Source: an uncultured Clostridia bacterium
GTDB taxonomy: Bacteria > Bacillota > Clostridia > Christensenellales > Borkfalkiaceae
NCBI GenBank assembly: GCA_934271265.1
Contig: CAKQRE010000005.1
Location: 39,421-103,420 of the forward strand
Direction: 5' to 3'
DNA length: 64,000 bases
Made by a program: the position numbers and the translations under genes. Below, piece by piece: positions 33,220-41,633 of this stretch. A model generated the notes under the pieces. It had not been told where the DNA came from. It ran no database searches and saw only the letters and a program-made list of their open reading frames with translations. The first letter of the stretch is position 1. Each line of letters starts with the position of its first letter.

Positions 33220-34200
33220 ATGACGGAAAAAAAGGACGTCGGTTTTATCGGCGCGCTCTGCAAATCGAAAGAAAGGCTGCTGATCGGGGAAGAAAAATTC
33301 GCGAGAATGATCGACGCCGATACCGCGGAAGACGCTTTCCGCATGCTCAGGGAAAGCGGATTCGGCGGAGACGCGGAAGCTTCGGGCGCGCGGGACTACG
33401 AAAAATTGATCGCCGCGGAAACGGAGAGCCTGGACCGGTTTCTCCGCGAATACGCTCCCGGCGAAAACTATGCCGAGGCTTTGCTCCTCGCGAACGATTT
33501 TCATAATGCCGACTGTCTCGTAAGGATCGCTCACGGGTACGGCGGCGAAAATATGCTGAAGAAAGAGGGGTATTATCCCCTTGCGGAGATCAGAAAGGCG
33601 ACGGAAGGAAGCAGGGCGGAACTGCCGGAAGAGCTCCTTGCGGCGATCCGCGCGGCAAATAAATTGTTTGACGACGGCGAGGCGGGCGGCGCAAAGCTTA
33701 CCACCTTGTTTCTGAACGCATACTATACCCGCATGGCGGCGATCTGCCCCGATAAACTTGTGAAAAAGGCGATCTCCGCCGAGATCGACGGGAAGAACGT
33801 TGCGGTGGCAATGCGCAGCGCGGATGCGAAAACGGCAAGGGAAATGCGCCTTGCGGGCGGAACGCTTACGGACGGGGAATTTACAACGCTTACGGGCGGC
33901 GATCTCCGCAAGATCCGTTCGGCGTTTCTGTATTCGCCCCTGCGGGAGCTTGTGGACGCCGCGCTCGACGAAAAAGAAAAAAACGCTCCCCTTATCGGGT
34001 TCGAGCGGTTGGCGGAGGGCGCGTTTTTAAAAACGCTGAAACAACGCCGCTACGAAACGGAAGGGGCGGTTCCTTATCTTCTGTATGCTTATTATAAAAG
34101 AAACGAACTGACAAACGTGCGCGTCGTGATGGCAGGCAAGCTGTGCGGCGCGGAAAAGGAAAGGATCAGAGGGAGGCTGAGAGAAGGTTATGACGGGTAA
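33220..34200 (+). CDS. ntpC: V-type ATPase subunit C (d subunit)
   Basis: 326 residues, predicted to be all helical; the funnel-like subunit that joins the central stalk to the K ring. Family-like segments are ANDFHNADCLVRIAHGYGG near residues 85-105 and PYLLYAYYKRNELTNVRVVM near the C-terminus (the conserved ExxNLRxI-type end). The frame is open upstream to 33070, but the ATG at 33220, 1 base after the ntpE stop, gives the family N-terminus. Overlaps ntpG by 11 bp. Confidence 0.9.
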   Translation: MTEKKDVGFIGALCKSKERLLIGEEKFARMIDADTAEDAFRMLRESGFGGDAEASGARDYEKLIAAETESLDRFLREYAPGENYAEALLLANDFHNADCLVRIAHGYGGENMLKKEGYYPLAEIRKATEGSRAELPEELLAAIRAANKLFDDGEAGGAKLTTLFLNAYYTRMAAICPDKLVKKAISAEIDGKNVAVAMRSADAKTAREMRLAGGTLTDGEFTTLTGGDLRKIRSAFLYSPLRELVDAALDEKEKNAPLIGFERLAEGAFLKTLKQRRYETEGAVPYLLYAYYKRNELTNVRVVMAGKLCGAEKERIRGRLREGYDG

Positions 34201-34516
34201 AACGGCGATCATCGGCAACGGCGAAAGCATACTTGCCTTCAAAGCCGGCGGCGTAGACGCATTCCCTTGCGAAAACTCCGCCGAGGCGAGAACCGTTCTC
34301 CGCAGGATCGCCGGAGAATACGGCGTGATCTTCCTGACGGACGATCTCGCATGCGAGATGGACGACCTTTTGAAAAGAATGCTCGAAACCCCTTATCCCG
34401 TGATCGTTCCGATCCCGTCCGAAAAGGGATCGAGCGGGTATGCGCAGAAGAAGATGAAAGAAGAAATGGAACGGGCGCTCGGCGTCGATATATTGTTTCA
34501 AAGAGAGGAAAGATAA
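34190..34516 (+). CDS. ntpG: V-type ATPase subunit F (NtpG)
   Basis: 108 residues, the small central-stalk subunit with a CheY-like fold. N-terminal AIIGNGESILAFKAGGVDAF, then GVIFLTDDLACEM and PVIVPIPSEKGSSGYA match the family order. Its stop codon directly abuts the ntpA ATG (34514-34517). Confidence 0.9.
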   Translation: MTGKTAIIGNGESILAFKAGGVDAFPCENSAEARTVLRRIAGEYGVIFLTDDLACEMDDLLKRMLETPYPVIVPIPSEKGSSGYAQKKMKEEMERALGVDILFQREER

Positions 34517-36289
34517 ATGCAGGGTAGAATCGTTAAGGTGTCCGGACCGCTGATCGTGGCGGAAAACATGACGGACGTCAAGATGTACGACGTTGTTAAA
34601 ATCGGCGATAAAGGGCTTATAGGCGAAGTTATCGAAGTCAGAGGAGACAGAGCGTCCATTCAGGTTTACGAAGAGACCTCCGGGCTTGGGGTAGGAGATA
34701 CGGTAGAATCGACAGGGTATCCTCTTTCCGTCGAACTCGCTCCCGGGCTGATCGAAGGCATTTACGACGGGATCCAGAGACCTCTCGAAAAGATCGTAGA
34801 GCTTTACGGCGACCGTATCACGAGAGGGATCCGCGTGAACAACCTCGACCACGAGAAAAAATGGGCGTTCACCCCTTGCGTGAAAACGGGAGACTTCGTA
34901 GCGGCGGGAGACGTGCTCGGCACGGTGCCGGAAACGTCGATCGTTCTTCACAAGATCCTCGTTCCCTACGGGGTGAAAGGCAAGGTGATCTCGGTAAGAG
35001 AAGGAAATTTCGACATCACCGAAACGATCGCCACGATCGAAGAAGAAGGCGGAAAGTTCACGGAAGTCTGCATGCTGACCCGCTGGCCCGTCCGTAAGGC
35101 GAGACCGTATAAAGAAAAGATGACGCCGTCCATGCCCATGGTGACGGGGCAGAGAGTGATCGATACGCTGTTCCCCATCGCAAAAGGGGGCGTAGCCGCC
35201 GTTCCCGGTCCCTTCGGAAGCGGAAAAACGGTCGTTCAGCACCAGCTCGCCAAGTGGGCGGACGCACAGATCATCGTTTACGTCGGCTGCGGCGAACGCG
35301 GCAACGAAATGACGGACGTTCTGAACGAATTTCCCGAACTGAAAGACCCGAAGACGGGCGAGCCGCTCATGAAGAGAACGGTGCTTATCGCAAATACTTC
35401 GGATATGCCCGTCGCCGCGAGAGAAGCGTCCATTTACACGGGTATCACCATTGCGGAATATTTCCGCGATATGGGCTATTCCGTCGCGATCATGGCGGAT
35501 TCGACTTCCCGTTGGGCGGAAGCTCTCCGCGAAATGAGCGGAAGACTGGAAGAAATGCCCGGCGACGAAGGCTATCCCGCCTATCTTGCGTCCCGTCTGG
35601 CGGAGTTCTACGAGCGCGCCGGCATCGTGAAGGTGCTCGGCAGCGGCGACGTAACGGGTTCCGTTTCCGCGATCGGCGCCGTATCCCCTCCGGGCGGCGA
35701 CCTTTCCGAACCGGTTTCCCAGGCAACGCTGAGGATCGTAAAAGTCTTCTGGGGACTTTCGGCGCAGCTTGCCTATAAACGCCATTTCCCCGCAATCGAC
35801 TGGCTGATCAGTTATTCGCTGTACGCCGACCGCATGAGCGGGTGGTACAATGCAAACGTCGGCGAGGATTTTATGGCTCTCCGCGCGTTCGTGATGAACG
35901 TTTTGCAGGAAGAAGCCAATCTGGACGAGATCGTCCGGCTCGTCGGTATGGACGCTCTTTCTTATAAAGACAGAATGACAATGGAAACGGCGAAGATGAT
36001 CCGCGAGGACTATCTGCATCAGAACGCCTTCCACGAAGTGGATACCTTCACCTCTCTCGACAAGCAGTACCGCATGCTGAAACTCGTGAAAACCTTTTAC
36101 GATTACGGCAACAAAGCCGTGAAGAATTACGCCGAACTCGACGATATCCTGAATTGTCCGGCAAAGGAGAAGATCGGCAGGGCGAAATATATCGAAGAGA
36201 GCGCGATCGGTCAGCTCGACGCGATCGAAAACGAGTTGAAGGAAGAACTGAACGCCCTTTGCGTGGGAGGGGAAGACAACAATGGTTAA
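34517..36289 (+). CDS. ntpA: V-type ATPase catalytic subunit A
   Basis: 590 residues. Walker A is GPFGSGKTV, preceded by the V-type non-homologous insert (about residues 115-190). Walker B and arginine-region sequences include YSVAIMADSTSRWAEALREMSGRLEEMPGDEGYPAYL. The A-subunit length and the insert distinguish it from F-type beta. AGAGAGGAAAG gives the ribosome site inside the end of ntpG. It overlaps ntpB by 8 bp. Confidence 0.97.
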   Translation: MQGRIVKVSGPLIVAENMTDVKMYDVVKIGDKGLIGEVIEVRGDRASIQVYEETSGLGVGDTVESTGYPLSVELAPGLIEGIYDGIQRPLEKIVELYGDRITRGIRVNNLDHEKKWAFTPCVKTGDFVAAGDVLGTVPETSIVLHKILVPYGVKGKVISVREGNFDITETIATIEEEGGKFTEVCMLTRWPVRKARPYKEKMTPSMPMVTGQRVIDTLFPIAKGGVAAVPGPFGSGKTVVQHQLAKWADAQIIVYVGCGERGNEMTDVLNEFPELKDPKTGEPLMKRTVLIANTSDMPVAAREASIYTGITIAEYFRDMGYSVAIMADSTSRWAEALREMSGRLEEMPGDEGYPAYLASRLAEFYERAGIVKVLGSGDVTGSVSAIGAVSPPGGDLSEPVSQATLRIVKVFWGLSAQLAYKRHFPAIDWLISYSLYADRMSGWYNANVGEDFMALRAFVMNVLQEEANLDEIVRLVGMDALSYKDRMTMETAKMIREDYLHQNAFHEVDTFTSLDKQYRMLKLVKTFYDYGNKAVKNYAELDDILNCPAKEKIGRAKYIEESAIGQLDAIENELKEELNALCVGGEDNNG

Positions 36290-37664
36290 AGAGTATAAAA
36301 CGATAAAAGAAGTCGTCGGACCGCTTATGCTCGTTGAGGGCGTGGAAGGGGTCAAATACGACGAACTCGTGGAGATCGCGCAGGAAAACGGCGAAGTCCG
36401 CCGCGGCAAGGTGCTCGAAGTGGAAGACGACAAAGCCGTCGTTCAGCTGTTTGAAAATACCCAGGGGCTTAAGATCTCCACGGCAAAAGCCCGTTTCTTA
36501 GGCAGGAGCCTTTCTCTCGCCGTGTCCGAAGACATGCTCGGGCGCGTGTTCGACGGCATGGGCAACCCGAAAGACGGCGGCGCGCCGATCATTCCCGTCA
36601 AGAGAATGGATATCAACGGCGAACCGATCAATCCCGCCGCGAGAGATTATCCGAACGAATTTATCCAGACAGGCATCTCCGCGATCGACGGGCTGAACAC
36701 GCTGGTAAGAGGACAGAAACTTCCCGTGTTTTCCATGAGCGGTCTTCCCCATGCGGAACTTGCCGCGCAGATCGCCCGCCAGGCGAAAGTCCGCAATTCG
36801 GACAGTAAATTCGCCGTCGTGTTCGCCGCGATCGGCATCACGTACGAAGAGGCGGAATTTTTCGTGGAAGACTTCCGGAAAACGGGGGCGATCGAGAGAA
36901 CGGTCCTTTTCACGAACCTTGCGAACGACCCGGCGATCGAACGTATCGCCACGCCGAGAATGGCGCTTACCTGCGCCGAATATCTCGCGTTCGACTGCGG
37001 CATGCACGTGCTCGTTATCATGACGGACATCACGAACTATGCCGAAGCTCTGCGCGAAGTATCCGCGGCAAAGAAGGAAGTTCCCGGCAGAAGAGGATAT
37101 CCCGGTTACCTCTATACGAACCTCGCGACCCTTTACGAACGTGCGGGCAGGATCCGCGGCAAACAGGGATCCATTACGCAGATCCCCATTCTCACCATGC
37201 CGGAAGACGATAAGACCCACCCCATTCCCGACCTTACGGGGTATATCACCGAAGGGCAGATCATCCTGTCGAGAGAACTGTATAAAAAGGGGATTAATCC
37301 GCCTATAGACGTACTTCCGTCCCTTTCCCGTCTGAAAGACAAGGGGATCGGAAACGGCAAGACGAGAGAAGATCACGCAGACACGATGAATCAGCTTTTC
37401 GCTGCATACGCAAAGGGAAAGGAGTGTAAAGAGCTCGCTTCTATTTTAGGCGACGCTGCGCTTACCGCTACGGATAAGCTTTACGCGAAATTTGCCGAAG
37501 CGTTCGAAAAAGAATACGTTTCGCAGGGGTTCGATTCCGACAGAACCATCGAAGAGACCCTCGATATCGGCTGGAAACTTCTTTCGATCCTGCCGAAATC
37601 GGAACTGAAACGAATCAAAGAAAGCTATATCGAAAAATATCTGCCCGCCGCGAAAACGGAATAA
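36282..37664 (+). CDS. ntpB: V-type ATPase regulatory subunit B
   Basis: 460 residues, the non-catalytic partner of A. It lacks a Walker A loop (the equivalent position reads SMSGLPHAELAAQ) but keeps the arginine-finger region and the sequence VPGRRGYPGYLYTNLATLYERAGR. Strong ribosome site GGGAGGGGAAG in the ntpA 3' end. Confidence 0.97.
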   Translation: MVKEYKTIKEVVGPLMLVEGVEGVKYDELVEIAQENGEVRRGKVLEVEDDKAVVQLFENTQGLKISTAKARFLGRSLSLAVSEDMLGRVFDGMGNPKDGGAPIIPVKRMDINGEPINPAARDYPNEFIQTGISAIDGLNTLVRGQKLPVFSMSGLPHAELAAQIARQAKVRNSDSKFAVVFAAIGITYEEAEFFVEDFRKTGAIERTVLFTNLANDPAIERIATPRMALTCAEYLAFDCGMHVLVIMTDITNYAEALREVSAAKKEVPGRRGYPGYLYTNLATLYERAGRIRGKQGSITQIPILTMPEDDKTHPIPDLTGYITEGQIILSRELYKKGINPPIDVLPSLSRLKDKGIGNGKTREDHADTMNQLFAAYAKGKECKELASILGDAALTATDKLYAKFAEAFEKEYVSQGFDSDRTIEETLDIGWKLLSILPKSELKRIKESYIEKYLPAAKTE

Positions 37665-37685
37665 GGCGTTTAAAAAGGACTTTTC

Positions 37686-38330
37686 ATGACGAGATTGAAC
37701 GTGAATCCCACGAGGATGGAATTAAAAAAACTGAAAGCGAGGCTTTCCACGGCAACGCGCGGTCATAAACTTCTGAAGGATAAGTCCGACGAAATGATCC
37801 GGCGGTTTTCCGTTCTCATCAAGGAAAACAAACGCCTGCGCGACGAAGTGGAAGCGGAACTTGCCGATTGTCTGAAAGAATTTTCGCTGGCGAGGAGCGT
37901 CGCTTCCGTGCCCGCGCTCGAAAAGGCGTTCTCCATGCCGTCCGTCTCCGTGAAGGCGGAGTTTAAAACGGCAAACGTGATGAGCGTAGAGGTGCCGGAG
38001 ATCGTTCTTCTTTCTGCCGATAAAACGTCGGGGGAAGACACAGTTCCGTACTCTTATGCGGAACTGACGAGCGAAGCCGATTATTCCGTGCGGAAGATCG
38101 GACAGGTGCTTGAAAAACTCTTCCGCCTTGCCGAAACGGAAAAAACGGTCGCTATGCTTTCGGCGGAGATCGAACGGAACAAGCGCAGGGTGAACGCCCT
38201 CGAATACGTGATGATCCCTCAGCTGGAAGAAACGATCGCTTATATCCGCGGCAAGCTCGACGAAAACGAGCGCGCCGCCACCACAAGGCTGATGAAAGTA
38301 AAATCCATGCTTGCCGAAAAGCGGGCGTGA
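37686..38330 (+). CDS. ntpD: V-type ATPase subunit D (rotor)
   Basis: 214 residues, mostly two long antiparallel helices that form the central shaft. The N-terminal LNVNPTRMELKKLKARLSTA and C-terminal RRVNALEYVMIPQLEETIAY are diagnostic. Last gene of the operon; a terminator lies 114 bp downstream at 38444-38477. Confidence 0.95.
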   Translation: MTRLNVNPTRMELKKLKARLSTATRGHKLLKDKSDEMIRRFSVLIKENKRLRDEVEAELADCLKEFSLARSVASVPALEKAFSMPSVSVKAEFKTANVMSVEVPEIVLLSADKTSGEDTVPYSYAELTSEADYSVRKIGQVLEKLFRLAETEKTVAMLSAEIERNKRRVNALEYVMIPQLEETIAYIRGKLDENERAATTRLMKVKSMLAEKRA

Positions 38331-38371
38331 TCGCCGGTCGGTTCCGTTCGCGGAAACCGGCGAAGCGTATA

Positions 38372-38477
38372 TATAATAGAAGGAAGTCGATTTTGTCCGC
38401 AGGACTTTACGACTTCGAAGCTGAATATTGCCCATTCCCTCCTGTCTCCCGCAGTTCCATCGCGGGGGACTTTTTTT
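38372..38477 (+). ncRNA. Candidate small RNA or structured 3' UTR after ntpD
   Basis: A TATAAT (38372-38377) is followed after 5 bases by a strong stem-loop (GAAGTCG/CGACTTC with inner GTCC/GGAC, 38383-38416), about 27 unpaired bases, then a terminator. No start codon or frame fits. It could be a roughly 100-nt independent RNA, but there is no good -35, so a structured operon 3' end is equally possible. The rest of 38478-38635 shows nothing I recognise. Confidence 0.35.
38444..38477 (+). terminator. Terminator after the V-ATPase operon
   Basis: GTCTCCCGC pairs fully with GCGGGGGAC (one wobble) across a 9-base loop, followed by seven T. Confidence 0.9.
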
Positions 38478-38635
38478 GCTTTTTCCCCTGCCTCGCGCGC
38501 GGTGCTCTTACTCTCTCTTTTCGGGGGCATGCAAACCGAAGATCGGTCATGAATTTTCTCCGCGGGGTATGAGACGGCTTGCGAACGGGCAAAATTAACA
38601 GAGCGGAACGCCCCGGTAAAGGAAGGAACCGCAAC

Positions 38636-38675
38636 TCAAAAAGAAAAACGTTCCCCGGGAAATAGAGGGAACGTT
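38636..38675 (-). terminator. Terminator of the araC-type gene
   Basis: AACGTTCCC / GGGAACGTT with an 11-base loop; on the minus strand it is followed by TTTTCTTTTT. Confidence 0.8.
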
Positions 38676-38700
38676 CTCCGAAAGCGACGGAAAGCCGCGC

Positions 38701-39891
38701 TCAGTCGATCTTCGGTTTTAACTTTTCGGTAAATTCCTTCGGCGTCATGCCGGTGTACTGTCTGAAAACCTTGCCGAAATGGCTCTGCGAAGAAAACCCG
38801 AGACAAAAGGCGATTTCCGGTTTTGTCAGATCGGAATACAGGAAAAGCCTTTTCGCGCGGGAAATTTTTTTCTGCATCACATACTGCGAAAGGGTGACCC
38901 CTTCGTTTTTTCTGAATACGGCGGATAAATAGTTGGGCGTTACGCCGATCGCGTCTGCGATCTCCTTCACTTCGATCTTTTCCTGAACGTGTTTGAAAAC
39001 GTAAGCTTTTGCCTTTTCGCAGTGGTAATTCGCCTGCGTTTTCTGGTCGGACATGGCTTGTTTGTGTTCGTAAACGAGTTTCGTGAAGGAAAGACATGCC
39101 TGCGTGAATTTTTCGTTCAGGGCGTTATGATCGCGGCACTTTTCGAAGGACGCGATGTAGCTGTCCGACATGGCATAGGCGACTTCGAAAGGAAGCCCGC
39201 CCGCGATGGCGGCTTTCGTCACGTTGGTAATGCCCGAAATGGACATGTTCTTCTCGTTGCGGAAGGCGTCGCTCGAAGTGATGCCGAAATTTCCTTTCAT
39301 CAGATCCTGAACTACGTCGAGGATCAGTCCGATGCTTCCGTCTTTCACGCACTGTTCCAGGCGGTCGATCGGGGCGGGAGTGTGGTGTCCGCCCATGTCT
39401 TCGTTATAGCGCATCTGAATGGCGACCGATTCTTTCTGAATGAGGGTGTCCGTTTCTTTGTCGATCAGATTAAAGGTGTAAAAATCGTTCAGGTGAGGAG
39501 CTTTTCCGTTAAAGTATTCGGCGAGAAAGAGAAGGGCGGAATAGACGGCGGAAGGTTTCTTCGGCTCCGCCGCCCGGTAAGTTCCCGTCTGTTCGCCCCG
39601 GCGGCGGAAGTTGCAGCGGATCGGCGCCGCCAGGGCGATCGGTCCCGCGACGATCTGTTTGTCGGGCAGATTCACGATCCCGAAATACAGGTCGTTCCAG
39701 TTCAGAAGAATGGGGATCTCCGCGCCGTACAGCGAGAGCACGGTTTTCCTCAGGTCTTCTTCCGTTATGAGAGCGTTTTGTTTCGTCGAATAGCTTTCGA
39801 TCCTCTCCGCTCTGCCGTCGCGGTGCAGAATGCACGTTTCGGCAGCCAGCGTGGCGGAAATATAGCGCAATACCGATTCGTCTTTTTTCAT
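38701..39891 (-). CDS. AraC family transcriptional regulator of the sugar locus
   Basis: 396 residues. The C-terminal 100 residues are a double helix-turn-helix AraC domain (EVKEIADAIGVTPNYLSAVFRK; KPEIAFCLGFSSQSHFGKVFRQYTGMTPKEF). The N-terminal 290 residues form an input domain I cannot name, including a GGHHTPAP segment and an all-helical middle (LEQCVKDGSIGLILDVVQDL). It is divergent from the ABC importer genes, with 207 bp between, so it probably controls them in response to the imported sugar. GAGG lies 6 bases upstream of the ATG. Confidence 0.88.
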   Translation of the reverse strand: MKKDESVLRYISATLAAETCILHRDGRAERIESYSTKQNALITEEDLRKTVLSLYGAEIPILLNWNDLYFGIVNLPDKQIVAGPIALAAPIRCNFRRRGEQTGTYRAAEPKKPSAVYSALLFLAEYFNGKAPHLNDFYTFNLIDKETDTLIQKESVAIQMRYNEDMGGHHTPAPIDRLEQCVKDGSIGLILDVVQDLMKGNFGITSSDAFRNEKNMSISGITNVTKAAIAGGLPFEVAYAMSDSYIASFEKCRDHNALNEKFTQACLSFTKLVYEHKQAMSDQKTQANYHCEKAKAYVFKHVQEKIEVKEIADAIGVTPNYLSAVFRKNEGVTLSQYVMQKKISRAKRLFLYSDLTKPEIAFCLGFSSQSHFGKVFRQYTGMTPKEFTEKLKPKID

Positions 39892-39983
39892 GGTTACCTC
39901 GTCGCGGATCGTTCCGCCGCATCGGTTATTCTGCCGCCATTATAACGCAACGGAAAAAATAAGTCAAATTAATATGTAGAATT

Positions 39984-40013
39984 TTGATAAAAAAAGTAGA
40001 AACGTGATAGTAT
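39984..40013 (+). promoter_or_regulatory. Possible promoter of the sugar ABC operon
   Basis: TTGATA (39984-39989), 18-bp spacer, TAGTAT (40008-40013). It is weak, as expected for an activator-dependent promoter. Confidence 0.45.
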
Positions 40014-40052
40014 ATTTCCCGGACATGCTGTAAAATAATGGCACAGAAGGGA

Positions 40053-40077
40053 TCCGGACGTCCGGTCCGGTCCGGAC
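40053..40077. promoter_or_regulatory. Repeated TCCGG palindromes before the ABC operon
   Basis: Four TCCGG units in 25 bp form overlapping palindromes (CCGGACGTCCGG and TCCGG-T-CCGGA). They lie in the 5' leader 22 bases before the ATG. An operator or leader hairpin; binding protein unknown. Confidence 0.55.
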
Positions 40078-40098
40078 GACGATGATAAGGAGAGTTCA

Positions 40099-41622
40099 AT
40101 GGAACAGGCTACGGTTGAAATCCGCGGGATGAATAAAAACTTCGGTCCCACGGTCGCGCTGAATAACGTGGATCTCGATTTTTATCCGGGAGAGATCCGC
40201 GGGCTGATCGGCGAAAACGGAAGCGGAAAATCCACCGTGACGTCGATCATGGCGGGCATGCAGAGAGCCACGAGCGGCAAAATGACGTATAAAGGAAAGC
40301 CGTGGGAACCGGTCTCGATGGCATGGGCGCAGGAGCAGGGAGTCTGCATGATCCTGCAGGAAGCGAATACCGTTGCGGGATGCACCGTTGCGGAAAATAT
40401 TTTCGCGGGCGAACTCGCCGCGTTTTCCTCTTTCGGGATCTTCCGCGTGAAGAAGATGAACAAAGCCGCACAGAAACTGCTGGACGATTTCGGGCTCGGC
40501 AGGATCCGCGCGGAAGACAATATAGAAAAATATACCTTCGAGGACAGAAAGCTGATCGAGATCGTCCGCTGCGTGAGCGATAAAACGGAAGTTCTCGTCG
40601 TGGACGAAACGACCACCGCGTTGTCCTTAGACGGAAGAGAGATCCTGTACAAACTGATGCACGATCTCGCGGCGCGAGGGAAATCGGTCGTGTTCATTTC
40701 GCACGATATGGACGAGATCCTGGAACAGTGCACCGCGCTTACCGTTCTTCGGGACGGAAAGATCATCGGGACCCTTCCGAAGGAAGAGCTCGACACGGCG
40801 AAGGACGAATCGCTCAGGGAAAAGCTCGTCGAAAAGATCCGTTTCATGATGGTCGGCAGAGAGATCGGAAACGCCTATTACCGCGAAGATTACGACGTTT
40901 CCCATTCCGACGAAGTTGCCCTCGAGTTCAGAGACGTTTCGGCAAACGGGATCGAACATTTCAACCTGCAATTGCATAAGGGCGAGATCGTCGGATTCGG
41001 CGGGTTGTCCGGCTGCGGAATGAGAACGATCGGAAGGCTCGGATTCGGGCTGGAAAAACCGGATTCGGGCGAGGTGATCCGCAGCGGCAGAAAAATAGAC
41101 AAGCCCCTGACGGCAATCCGCAGCGGCATCGGGTATATCAGCAAGAACCGCGATTCGGAAGCGCTGATCCTGTCTGCGTCGATCGCGGAGAACATCGCTT
41201 TTCCTTCTTATGACGATCTGTCCGAGTTCGGTTTCATTTCTCCGCGGAAAGAGAAAAAGATCGTGGACGGGGAAGTGAAGAAATACGCGATCAAATGCAA
41301 AACGGCGAAACAGAGCGTTTCCACCTTGTCCGGCGGAAACAAACAGAAAGTTTCCTTTGCGAAATGGACGGCGAAAAATTCCGACGTTCTGATCATGGAT
41401 TGCCCCACGCGCGGCGTGGATATCGGCGTGAAACAGGCGATGTACGCGCTGATCGCGCAGATGAAAAAGGACGGGAAAGCGATCATTCTGATCTCGGAAG
41501 AACTTTCCGAACTGATCGGCATGGCGGATAAGATCGTCGTCATGAAAGACAACAAAGTCACGGGAGAATTCATGCGTCGTCCCGATCTGCAGGAAACGGA
41601 TATTATCGGAAGTATGATTTAA
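40099..41622 (+). CDS. Sugar ABC importer ATPase (RbsA/MglA-like)
   Basis: 507 residues with two nucleotide-binding domains in tandem. The first has Walker A GENGSGKST (38-46) and VLVVDETTTAL as Walker B, but where LSxGQ is expected it reads YTFEDRKLIEI. The second keeps the signature TLSGGNKQKV and LIMDCPTRGVD, but its Walker A is degenerate (GGLSGCGMRTIGR). Thus only the site formed by Walker A of domain 1 and the signature of domain 2 looks catalytic. It powers import of a sugar with the two permeases and the lipoprotein downstream. GGAG precedes the ATG. Confidence 0.92.
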   Translation: MEQATVEIRGMNKNFGPTVALNNVDLDFYPGEIRGLIGENGSGKSTVTSIMAGMQRATSGKMTYKGKPWEPVSMAWAQEQGVCMILQEANTVAGCTVAENIFAGELAAFSSFGIFRVKKMNKAAQKLLDDFGLGRIRAEDNIEKYTFEDRKLIEIVRCVSDKTEVLVVDETTTALSLDGREILYKLMHDLAARGKSVVFISHDMDEILEQCTALTVLRDGKIIGTLPKEELDTAKDESLREKLVEKIRFMMVGREIGNAYYREDYDVSHSDEVALEFRDVSANGIEHFNLQLHKGEIVGFGGLSGCGMRTIGRLGFGLEKPDSGEVIRSGRKIDKPLTAIRSGIGYISKNRDSEALILSASIAENIAFPSYDDLSEFGFISPRKEKKIVDGEVKKYAIKCKTAKQSVSTLSGGNKQKVSFAKWTAKNSDVLIMDCPTRGVDIGVKQAMYALIAQMKKDGKAIILISEELSELIGMADKIVVMKDNKVTGEFMRRPDLQETDIIGSMI

Positions 41623-41633
41623 AGGGTAAAACG

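Noticed and set aside
34166..36433. A 755-codon open frame on the minus strand opposite ntpG/ntpA
   Set aside because: It is antisense to well-supported V-ATPase genes and has no family motifs; long antisense frames arise here from codon bias. Similar antisense frames at 17162-19153 (opposite yolD and gap) and 11287-12921 (opposite comF and the SPFH gene) were rejected for the same reason.
38407..38634. Frames on both strands between ntpD and the araC-type gene
   Set aside because: They cover two terminators and a stem-loop, lack ribosome sites and have no recognisable protein features.
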